Below, one piece after another: positions 9,867 through 18,951 of a stretch of 22,533 bases of DNA. Origin of the DNA: Priapulus caudatus. Its lineage: Eukaryota > Priapulida > Priapulimorpha > Priapulimorphida > Priapulidae. How positions within the stretch are numbered: position 1 is the first letter of the stretch; each line of letters begins with the position of its first letter. The notes beneath the pieces are model-generated. The model did not search any database. It worked only from the letters and a program-made list of their open reading frames with translations, and was not told where the DNA came from. A program made the position numbers and the translations under genes. The stretch is from contig NW_014578276.1 in assembly GCF_000485595.1 (NCBI RefSeq), forward strand, positions 1 through 22,533. The letters are read 5' to 3'.

Positions 9867-11212
9867 TATAGAATCGAATGGCATAGAGAGACGTCGCAGA
9901 GGTGTCCGCATCAATGACGACACACAACCAAGAAAATAAAATCGCAGATCTTCAAATCGTTTGTCAATTTCCAATATATTCGTCGGCAGCCTTACGCGAT
10001 TTTTTTACGAAAGCGAATCTGCGATCGGTAATAACATCGTCTTTGAATTCCGGCGGCACATCCTTTCACATTCATGGCGCTGGCCCTGTCGGCGCTTACA
10101 TACGATGGATTCGCGAAGGGGATTCCTACATGATTTTAACAATGCTGTTTCCAGTGTATTGGTCACGAAAAATAATGCGACATGAAATGAACACGGAAAC
10201 TATCACATGAAAAGACTACCACGCGCGAAACAATAGCTACACAGAAAAGGCAGTGGTAAGAAAAAAAAATAATGATGGATTATTCTGAAACTGCATAGCG
10301 GTATTTATTTTGATTGAACGCTTGTTTAACATTTGTTCATACCTCGACAAATAAGTTCTGGAGACATCGTTATTCCAGGTCCACATTCCTGGCCTCGCCA
10401 GCGGCCGAGTCAGGTCAGCATAATGTTCCGGTTCTGGTTAGTTTGCCAGTCAGGATTTTTATCTCATCATCACCCATCACGGGTATATATTGGTAACGAA
10501 AATAGTTGCCAAAATAAATATATTCGACGGTCCATAGATGGATAAAGATATTAGTGGTGCATGATATTAGATACTAATATTGGTAAATATATTAGGTGTG
10601 TCAATTTCTAGCAGCCTTATCCTATATATGTCACGATTATAAAATAAACATTAACCCGTTCACTCATACATGATCTTTTCACCCCATCTATCACGTAGAC
10701 ATGAAGTATGTATCTCCACTCGCCAATGACTGATCGCTTGCACTTGTCACACGGATCTGCGAGTTGACAGCAATACAAGTAGCACAAGACACAAGTAAGG
10801 CGGTAAGTACTTGCGAATTTTATGCGCTCTCACCTGCGATCCACGAAATCCAATTAGCTGCACATGCTAAGAAAGTTATCTCAGTTAGATCCAAATTAGT
10901 TAAAAATAACTACACTGACGAAGTTTTCGTCCATCTCTCCGATAGACTTCCTCATGTCTGATGTTCAAACATCAGACCTGAGGAACAGTGTAAGTTATTT
11001 TAACTTAATTTGGATCTAACTGAGATAATCTTATTAGCATGTGAACTATAGAGATCCGATTAAATATCAATCACTATTAGCTGCATATTACGCATGGCGT
11101 CAAGGCGCCGTATTAAAGAATTACGAGTTCTTGTGGTATGTCTTATGTCTATATCGTAACATATGCACATGGGCACTCGCTGGACCTCTTTGTGACGTCG
11201 CTACGAGGAATG
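9867..11212 (+). repeat. 1.4-kb repeat, copy 2
   Basis: Second copy of the segment at 6781-8232 and collinear with it throughout. It ends at the same GCTACGAGGAAT word (about 11212) and then passes into a CA/ACGC microsatellite, whereas copy 1 passes into a CT microsatellite. Loss of homology exactly at a microsatellite in both places suggests a true element end. Differences are dominated by one-base indels spread evenly. No protein is encoded. Confidence 0.85.
10861..11043. repeat. Nested inverted repeat in copy 2
   Basis: The arm at 10861-10910 (CACATGCTAAGAAAG at its left end) pairs with 10994-11043 over about 50 bases with few mismatches. An inner hairpin at about 10949-10984 pairs TCCTCATGTCTGATGTT with AACATCAGACCTGAGGA. 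Conservation of both hairpins in the two copies supports them as part of the element, for example a foldback end or a Helitron-like terminal structure. Confidence 0.75.
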
Positions 11213-11285
11213 TGTTCATACAATACACACGCACTTAGCACACACACACGAACGCACGCACGCACGCACGCACGCATACACTACC
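11213..11285 (+). repeat. CA / ACGC microsatellite
   Basis: Short CACACA and ACGC repeats immediately to the right of repeat copy 2. Confidence 0.85.
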
Positions 11286-11817
11286 ATCGTACTACGTCAC
11301 CATTGGTACACCAAGGTTAATCAATTTTCCTTTCCGCTTTTCCACGTATGCAGCAATGGACTGGAAAAGAATTTTCCACATACGCTGTGTATCGTTGTAA
11401 TTGTTGCTGGTGCTATGGTGACTATCTCCCAATCTCACTGCATACACGCATGGGGCGGCACGCGATCACGACACAATTCAAACTAATACCGATAATATAT
11501 ATTACCGTCATCGTCTGAAAGAAATTATCATAATACTACAGTCACTAAATGATGTAAATAAGCTGAATGCGAAAGACGAAACGTTTGTGGTAAAATTTAA
11601 CAGTAAAACACTACAAAACAACTATGATCTATCGTTATTAGTATTTAACTTTAATACACCCATCAAAATGCACACTAGTTGTGGTTCTAGAGAGCAATCA
11701 CTTTCTATTTAGGCGGAATTTAGCGATGATTAGATTAGTTCTGTTCATGCCATCGTGCAAAACGAGTTAAATCAATGAGGCGGCGCTCTCTCAAGTATTG
11801 CCTCTCGATATATATAA
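11286..11817. other. Unannotated intergenic DNA
   Basis: AT-rich sequence with no recognisable gene, tandem repeat or strong hairpin. Confidence 0.5.
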
Positions 11818-12571
11818 TAGCAAGAACTTATAATACTAATTAATTATAATTATTGCTAATAACAAGAGCGTATAAAGAAGGAGAGCGTACAAGGGTAAAA
11901 TGCTGAAACCATGCTGCAGTATTAGTCGAATTAATAAACTTTTCCCGTTTTATTTTGACGATCCTTTGCAGTATTATTGATTAGGTAAAATCTGGTATTT
12001 TCGCCGAAAACCGACTCGAGATCAGTGTGAACTGCGGTTTTCCCGTTTTATTTTGACGAATCTTTGCAGTATTATTGATTAGCTGTCTTACCTTGTTCAT
12101 ATAAAACAACCCGCATGTTCCTACGATGCCCCTACGCTGAGATAATGAGCGGTGAAAATCTGGTATTTTCACCGAAAACCGACTCGAGATCAGTGTGTAC
12201 TGCGTCCCTCACTCGAAGTGTTTCCAGTGTGTTGCTTCCAATACTACCAGAGTTTACTATACATCCAGCGTGAGGTGGGCGTGAGGTGGGCACAGGTGGG
12301 GGTCGTCACTATGGCAATCAATAACAGACGTCATTCATTCCATTTGTCAATCATTGACGGAAACACGCGAGGTTTCCCGAAGTTATAACACTTCGAGTGA
12401 GAAAGTTTATTAATTCGACTAATACTGCAGCATGGTTTCAGCATTTTACGGTTGTACGCTCTCCTTCTTTATCTGCTCTTGATGTAACATATGTGCATGG
12501 TTTCAGCATTTTACCCTTGTACGCTCTCCTTCTTTATCTGCTCTTGCTAATAATTATAAGCTCTTGATAAT
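11818..12571. mobile_element. Outer inverted pair around the MITE
   Basis: CAAGAACTTATAAT at about 11821 is matched by a minus-strand CAAGAGCTTATAAT at about 12553-12567. These short arms enclose the MITE at 11863-12546 and start with the same CAAGA(G/A)C word. They look like the ends of an older related element into which the inner one inserted. The arms are short and AT-rich, so this is only suggestive. Confidence 0.35.
11863..12546. mobile_element. MITE with 80-bp inverted ends and a duplicated right end
   Basis: The left arm at 11863-11942 begins CAAGAGCGTATAAAGAAGG and continues through AAAATGCTGAAACCATGC. It is matched almost perfectly on the minus strand at 12403-12481. A second, shorter copy of the right end lies at 12496-12546. 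CTAATAA flanks the outer limits (11856-11862 and 12547-12553), a plausible 7-bp target-site duplication. The interior has direct repeats: TTTTATTTTGACGA at about 11948 and 12047, and TCTGGTATTTTC followed by CCGAAAACCGACTCGAGATC at about 11992 and 12160. The inverted pair CACTCGAAGTG / CACTTCGAGTG lies near 12211 and 12390. There is no coding capacity. Confidence 0.75.
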
Positions 12572-13195
12572 ATAATATAATTATAATAACTTGTTTCAGG
12601 TTCCAAACAACGAACAAGACAACTAGACGAAAACAATGACAAAAACGAGCCGTCTATTTCCCGCACTCGAAGTAATGGCTTGAAACTCCGTTGTCTGACT
12701 TGTTTGATGATCAATGCCAATTCGGCAAGACCGATGGAAATTTTATGTTATAAAAATGATCAAAAGTTAGGCACGCGACATTCCGTGTCATAGAAAAGGC
12801 TGCTAACTCGGCTGCCGTCGTCACCATCAGTGCACAGATTAATATACGCCAGACCTACACTATTTTTTGCAATTCTGATAGCAACAACCGACTTCGAATT
12901 GAGTGCAGTGCATATGTACTAAGGTAACAGGCAACAACACATCCATATGCCAGGTATGTCTGACTGCTATTAGCAACGATAGTTTGTGCTATATTTACTT
13001 TGTGTTGTTTTGTAGTGTGTACCGTGACAACATTTTAAATTACAAACCATATTCTTCTATGCAGAAATTCTGTCCTATAAGTAAGAGCAAAACTTGCGTG
13101 TACCACGTTTACATTATAAATTCATGTTATGTATGATCAGTTTTCAAGTTCCAATTCTTTAAACACGACATGAGATGTCACATTTGCTGATTGGC
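12572..13195. other. Unannotated intergenic DNA
   Basis: No gene, repeat or strong structure recognised. Small open frames are unremarkable. Confidence 0.45.
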
Positions 13196-13325
13196 AATGT
13201 GCTATGTGTTATGTGTTATGTGTTATGTGTTATGTGCTATGTGTGATGTGGTTGGTGTGTGTTGTGTGATTGGCAATGTGCTATGTGTTATGTGGTTATG
13301 TGTTATTGTGATGGGTTATGTACTA
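13196..13325 (+). repeat. TGTGTTATG minisatellite
   Basis: A roughly 9-base word (TGTGTTATG and variants such as TGTGCTATG) is repeated about a dozen times with interruptions. Confidence 0.9.
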
Positions 13326-14011
13326 GTAGTATTAACGAAGTACGGGGGCGTGCAATAACCTAATAAAAAGTTCTAGACTGTACATCTTGCAATCTTGGGC
13401 ATCCTTAGCAGTTTCTTCCGATTTTCGAGCATCATAAATAAACCTCTGACACCAGAAATGTTTAAGACAAACGCCACGACGCTGGAATCGCTATTCCGAT
13501 AACAAAAGATTTTGTGGATATTTAGCCGCCTTGCGTGCGAGCGTACGATACAATCTAAACGCTCGATACGTGAGTCTTGTCGGGTCTGTGCCTGGTGAAA
13601 TTCTTGTCATCAGATTAAAAGAATCTATTGGAATCAAATCAATGATCTCAACACTCAACTATGTAGTACATTAACATATGTACGACTTCTATTTCGAACT
13701 GTTATATGTGGCTGTTCTTTTGGAAAATACAGTGGTTAATAAATCGAGTTAGTACAATTGTTAATCAATTAGTCGTAATCATTAATCGTACCACAATATC
13801 AAGCCACTATGCTAAGGTTATCATTACACCCAATTGCGTACCCCGTTCATCAATTTATTACAAATTCTGCACACTCATTACCGCTAATGTTTTTTACACA
13901 CTCACATCATATTTTCCATCACATACTGAAGAAATTAAAGAAGGACACAATTATTTCTTCAGAAAGCGAACACGATCAGAGCACAAGACTGCTACGATAC
14001 AATTTGGAACC
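13326..14011 (+). other. 5' flank of MCT unit 2
   Basis: The frame of the first exon remains open upstream to about 13706, but the peptide upstream of 14012 is unlike MCT N-termini, so I treat it as 5' untranslated or flanking DNA. No clear TATA box or upstream non-coding exon could be supported. Confidence 0.4.
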
Positions 14012-14228
14012 ATGGTTGAGACAGAGGAAGGGTCGGACCACAAAAATGGTCCGGACGGCGGCTGGGGCTGGATTGTGGTTCTAGGCTGCACAATGATAAT
14101 GGCTTTCACATGGGGTCAGCAGGTGGCCTTCGGAGTTTACTTGGTCAGCATTACGGAGACTTTGGGTGTTGATGTGTCTGCCACGGCACCTATACAGGGT
14201 CTGAACACGGCAATATGTCTAATGATGG
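14012..14228 (+). CDS. MCT unit 2, exon 1 (start codon, TM1, TM2 start)
   Basis: First coding exon of a monocarboxylate transporter-like carrier. The ATG has a good animal context (ACCATGG). The peptide MVETEEGSDHKNG leads into the family hallmark PDGGWGWIVV (residues 14-23), which opens TM1. AFTWGQQVAFGVYLVSITET continues it, and the exon ends LNTAICLMMG in TM2. The donor GTAAGT follows at 14229, giving 217 coding bases and a phase-1 intron. MCTs move monocarboxylates or related small molecules, usually with protons, across the plasma membrane, but the substrate here is not predictable. Confidence 0.92.
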
Positions 14229-14527
14229 GTAAGTTACGGCGGTAACATACACACGCAGCTTAATAAAAGCATAAGGATGTCTAACTGTAAGAATAGTTGC
14301 AACTGGTAAGAATTAATGCATGCGCATGATTGCAAAACAAGATCAAAACAACAAAATAATTCCATCACTTTGTTAACAGTAAACAAATCAATTTCTGAGT
14401 TAATAGGTCACCGCACAGCTACTTTTGGCACATGAGTGCAATGTACATTTCACTGTCCTTCCATGAAGTAAGGAAAGTGTTAAGTTACTTAAACAAAGCG
14501 TTTTTTCACACGGCCCATCAGACCATA

Positions 14528-15503
14528 GCCTCGTTCACACGAGACCTCGTATTTATGAAATACGGTATTGGCGAAATACCGAATCTGAGACAAATACGCG
14601 GCCGAGCGTTCACACGCTGATTCGCGGCTCCAGAAATACGGTATTTGCGAGCTGCGAGCTGCTTTAAATAATCAAGCGAACAATGCGAAATAAACATTAT
14701 TAGCCGCGTTCACACGTAGCAAGAAATCCGGTATTTAGCGTTCACACGAGACAAAATACGAGGCCCAAGAAATGCGGTATGTAAACAGATCCGGTATTTC
14801 ATGTAAATACGAGGCTTCCCAGACCCCGAATAATTTGCCGTGCTTGAGAAATACCGGATTTCTTGGACCGCGCATTTCCTCGTGTGAACGCTAAATACCG
14901 GATTTCTGAAGCCGCGTATTTTATAGACTGGTCCGCGCTCGACAGTTCTAGTGTAACCCGAGTGGAACTGTCGAGCGCGGACCAGTCTACGTATTTTATC
15001 GGCAGTTGGTGCGCATTGCATTGTTTATTTCGCATTGTTTGCTTGATTGTTACTAAGCAGCTCGCATCTCGCAAAATCCTATTCTGGAGCCGCGAATCAG
15101 CGTGTGAACGCTCGCCGCGTATTTGTCTCAGATACGGTATTTCGCAAATCCGGTATTTCAGAAATACGAGGTCTCGTGTGAACGAGGCTAATGCAATGCG
15201 CACCAACTGCCGATAACATACGTAGATCTGTCCGCCTCGACAGTTCCACTCGCGTTACACTGGAACTGTCGAGCGCGACCTAGTCTATAAAATACGCGGC
15301 TCCAGACATCCGGTATTTAGCGTCACACGAGGAAAGTGCGCGTCCAAGAAATCCGGTATTCCAAGCACGGCAAATTATTCGGGGTCTGGAAGCCTCATAT
15401 TACATGAAACACCGGATCTGTTTAGATACCGTATTTCTTGGCTCCGTATTTTGCCTCGTGTGAACGCTAAATACCGGATTTCTTGCTACGTGTGAACGCG
15501 GCT
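14528..15503. mobile_element. Interleaved inverted-repeat complex (A-B-A'-B')
   Basis: Four abutting blocks. A (14528-14695, starts GCCTCGTTCACACGAGACC) returns inverted as A' (15023-15188). B (14702-15021, starts AGCCGCGTTCACACGTAGC) returns inverted as B' (15191-15503). B also folds on itself: 14702-14775 pairs with about 14850-14920, and a near-perfect 24-bp hairpin (AGACTGGTCCGCGCTCGACA and its complement) lies at about 14932-14995. The words CGTTCACACG and CCGGTATTT occur throughout in both orientations. This fits one or more foldback-type non-autonomous DNA transposons, nested or rearranged. No protein is encoded. Confidence 0.75.
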
Positions 15504-15665
15504 CATGTTTTCCAAGAAATGTTGGAAATCCGTCGTTTGTCCAACTGTCCTTTGACGAGTGATATTCAAATTGCCAAGGTCATCGATGGCTTCTTTCACC
15601 CTTACTCGCCCCTCTATACCAAATATCTAGAGCATAGCCAAAACCGGCGAAAAGCAAACATGTGA

Positions 15666-15666
<1 letters not shown>

Positions 15667-15714
<48 letters not shown>

Positions 15715-15721
15715 TGCGCGC

Positions 15722-15764
<43 letters not shown>

Positions 15765-15792
15765 TGCGCGCGTGCGAGCGCGTGTGTGTGTT
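15667..15792. repeat. TA / GCGTGC microsatellite
   Basis: Two TA runs (about 15667-15711 and 15724-15761), each ending in GCGTGCGCGCG, followed by a short GTGTGTG tail. The TA-GCGTGC unit is itself duplicated. Confidence 0.95.
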
Positions 15793-15992
15793 AGTTACAA
15801 TGTACTGTCCTGATCAATCCCGATGACCACTTCCTACTGCTCTAATCCTAATTCTATCTCTACCTTAATCCAAACCTCTCAACACTCGCCTTATCCTAAA
15901 CTCAACCCGTAATACTAACTTTACTATCAATAACGATTTCTCTCATGGTATCAATGAACTTCACTAATGATACATAACGGTGTTTACTGCAG

Positions 15993-16137
15993 GCCCGCCT
16001 ACAACTATCATGTGTAAAAGATTCGGATACAGACCTATTGGGCTTCTGGGCGGGATTTCTCTGCGGAATGGAATACTCCCTGAACTACTTTGCTAACAGC
16101 CTGGCCTTTATCTACATAACGTACGGGATCATAAATG
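15993..16137 (+). CDS. MCT unit 2, exon 2, with +1 frameshift
   Basis: The acceptor CTGCAG ends at 15992 and a GT donor starts at 16138. The phase-1 frame reads GPPTTIMCKRFGYRPIGLLGG, aligned with unit 1. It then needs a one-base shift to continue as MEYSLNYFANSLAFIYITYG and IING. The exon is 145 bases against 144 in unit 1, and the surplus base falls within 16048-16054 (GGGCGGG). Without the shift a stop (TAA) appears after 34 codons. It encodes the TM2-TM3 loop, TM3 and part of TM4. Either a sequencing error or a disabling mutation explains it. Confidence 0.85.
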
Positions 16138-16169
16138 GTACGCATGTCTAACTCAAAGTATACTAAGTA

Positions 16170-16345
16170 CCAGGCACGCACGCACGTACGCAGACTCACA
16201 CGCGCGCACACGCGCGCACAACTAGTGTGTGCGAGTGTGCGAGCGCGTGCATGTTTGCATGCGTGCCTAATGCTTAATATTTACACAAACCCTATGTATG
16301 TGTAAGCGCATGTGCGTGTGCGTGTATGTGTGCGCGCGTGCGTGC
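16170..16345. repeat. Mixed CA / GCGC / GTGC microsatellites
   Basis: Short runs of ACGC, ACACGCGC, GTGTGCGAG and GTGCGTGT, broken by ordinary sequence at about 16270-16300. Confidence 0.8.
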
Positions 16346-17949
16346 GTGACTGTACACTGACACGGCACTAAGAAATCCACATGCATCCATCTAATTTAAC
16401 AGCTGAACGCCTATTATGGTATCGCTTGCATTCACAAAAAAATTATTCCAATAGGCCGAACACTTGTTATAGTATAAACAACATAGTAACAACATAACAA
16501 GTGCTGCGGAGCGACAGCGCTCATCTCACGTCTACTGCGGTGACTCTGTGATGGAGTGGTGGGATTCTAGTAAACCCGTTAGTCCAATGTGTTCACAACG
16601 CGCCAAACAGTGAAAGGCACAGGGATGTATCAGGAACCTTCTCGAAGGAATGTTCGTTGGGATCGTTATGAAAGTTGCACGAGATGGCGCGTACGTTTAA
16701 GTGACTTAAACTTAAAAGATGGAAGGCTCCCATCGTACGTAGGTAGCAAACAACTATTTGCAAGACAGAATAGTGTAAGCACCATCATCTTATCCTACGC
16801 AAGCCGTCCAGCGGAAATAGGAGAGCTGGCCACCTGTAACTAATTAACACAGCAAAAAGCTCAGCAGGTACATCACCACACACTCACTGCAGGGGCCACT
16901 GGCCAGTGGCCATAAGTGATGTAAACACTAACAGTAACAGAAATGCCAATAGAAAGTATACTTTAAGAGCATAAACCTCTCCTCAGACCACATTTAGCTT
17001 TTGAAATTCACTTGGGACATTGTTAAAAGCCTCACATATTCAGGCATGTATAGATCCATTTCTCCAACACATGACAACGCTGTGCTCCATGAGGCTAATC
17101 TGTCACCCTAACCCGAATGGAATAAAAATGAACTTAACTAAGCGATTGAGTCCACTTACGTATAACCGCAGCAATAACGGTCCTGTTGCGTATCGACACC
17201 GCATATTAACCGCATAGTTGGCTCGTTCTGTGAAAGCAATGCAGTTCACAGTTTGCGCTGATATAATAGGGATATATGAGATATACCGAAGCAATTATTT
17301 CCGAATGAAGTTCTACGGTAAATTGCAGAATGCACAGACAGAAGTTCAACCCGATAATAGTAGATATAATCCAGCCATCAAGCACAGTGCATCCAGTTGG
17401 TGTGCTATGCACAGATTTCAGTCATTGGGATTATCCTGTTTGACTGAATGTGTGCGATGGAACAAGAAATAGTAATTTAACCAACACTTTAATTTTTGTC
17501 GTTACTAATTTTCAATCGAAAAAGTTCCAACATACATGTTTAAGTAGCCTCAGTATTTGTGAAATTTCATGAGAAAAAAAACAAATCACGATGTGGTTTT
17601 GGTGGGTTCTGTATGAACTAACACGTAAGCAGAAAAGATCATCGAGTACACTAACAATCTCAGTAATGTTTCAGAAAACGTCCATGTTGCAAATTCGTTA
17701 CAATTACCAATCACATATGCCTACCCATGTTAGGGCTATCATCTACATTGCAAATACTTAAAATTTCTCAATATATTTTCCCCAAACAAACGTAATCCAT
17801 TTAAAGGAAATATTTTAGCACCCTAATAATATTTGTATAACATAATAATGACTGAAATGAAACTCAAGATTTATTCACAAAGCAAAGTTAAACCAGAGAC
17901 AACAAAATCCAATATGATACGTATTTGAACCATGCGGAGAACATAAGAA

Positions 17950-18110
17950 TAGAGTTGAAACGGACAGCACGGCCCATGTAATATTGGCTCTCGAGCGGGA
18001 CAGCAGCTGCATTTGGATTCTACGTGGTCAACATGACATAACAACCTGAGGGCTGACATTTTTCTACGCATTCCATAACAGGGGCTAACATGCGCATGTG
18101 TCGAATCGCC
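17950..18110 (+). pseudogene. Decayed MCT first-exon relic inside intron 2
   Basis: Nucleotide similarity to exon 1 of unit 2 (about 14070-14228) runs along the whole segment. Examples are TTGGCTCTC against ATGGCTTTC, GGGACAGCAGCTGCATTTGG against GGGTCAGCAGGTGGCCTTCG, TACGTGGTCAACATGAC against TACTTGGTCAGCATTAC, and near the end ATAACAGGGGCTAACA against ATACAGGGTCTGAACA. One frame gives WLSSGTAAAFGFYVVNMT, which fits the family TM1 pattern, but stop codons flank it on both sides and no donor is kept. It is a relic of an extra MCT copy. The match was made by eye, so its edges are approximate. Confidence 0.6.
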
Positions 18111-18567
18111 ATTGCAAAAACAACGTCGAATCCCTCGAATGTTTCACTATAGCTCATGACGTCATAAGAATATGCCGACATCTGTAGCGTAATACTAATA
18201 GCACAAACAACCGATTCATCAAACTTTGATATTGACTTTTAAGCTTTATTATTTTAACAAACGTAATGGGGAATACTCATATGGGGTGCTGGTTCCTTCG
18301 CCACCAGAAAAAAACAAAAACAATGATCGGCTGACGTTGACTATGGTGTCTGCACATGCTATAGCAGTAGGCGTTCAGCATTAGAAAACGTCACGTGCTC
18401 TTGTCAATCTAAATTTAATCTCACTGCCACAGATTGTATACTACAGAGGTATTGATTGAACACGATTGCTGCCCCTACGTACGAATGCAAACAAATTAGA
18501 TTAGAATATTATTTGTACACGAACGCAGGCAAGACAAGTAGTAATGACATTTCGATATGCCACATCC

Positions 18568-18574
18568 ATATATA

Positions 18575-18608
<34 letters not shown>

Positions 18609-18609
18609 C
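18568..18609. repeat. AT microsatellite
   Basis: TATATA run with one central TATTAT interruption. Confidence 0.95.
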
Positions 18610-18951
18610 AGCTTCGACATCCCAACTCGTTTTCGATTACCCCCACGTCCCGAATATCGTGACCGTACGTCAGCGAAAGCCGCTTAAGATCTGTGCCCAA
18701 CTGTGACGGACCAGCGGACGAACACGGCGCAACGGACTCACGGACGCACGAACGCTCATGCGATTCTACAAGCTGCATCCGACTATGTCAGATGAGCTAA
18801 AAACGTTCGCCTGTGCAAACCAGGCATAGCAGCCTCATTACATAGCAGCCTCTAAATGTGACATAGCAGATATTTCCTAACCTTTCATGATCTGGCACGG
18901 TAATTAGAATGCTCTTAGCATAGCACTGCTAAATAATATTTTCTCCGTCAG

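Larger units (their letters stand above)
14229..15992 (+). other. MCT unit 2, intron 1
   Basis: Starts GTAAGT and ends TTTACTGCAG. Most of it consists of the interleaved inverted-repeat complex at 14528-15503 and the TA microsatellite that follows. Confidence 0.8.
16138..18951 (+). other. MCT unit 2, intron 2
   Basis: Runs from GTACGC to a CAG at 18949-18951. It contains microsatellites near 16170-16345, short open frames near 16589-16843 and 17218-17472 without recognisable content, a decayed MCT exon near 17950-18110 and an AT microsatellite near 18568-18609. The word CATAGCAGCCTC is repeated near 18825 and 18842. Confidence 0.75.

Noticed and set aside
13706-14011. An N-terminal extension of about 100 residues for MCT unit 2
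   Set aside because: The frame is open, but the peptide is unlike MCT N-termini, and the ATG at 14012 has a good context and the expected distance to the PDGGWGW motif.
16589-17472. Two open frames of 84 codons in intron 2
   Set aside because: No recognisable motif, not linked to splice sites, and of a length expected by chance.
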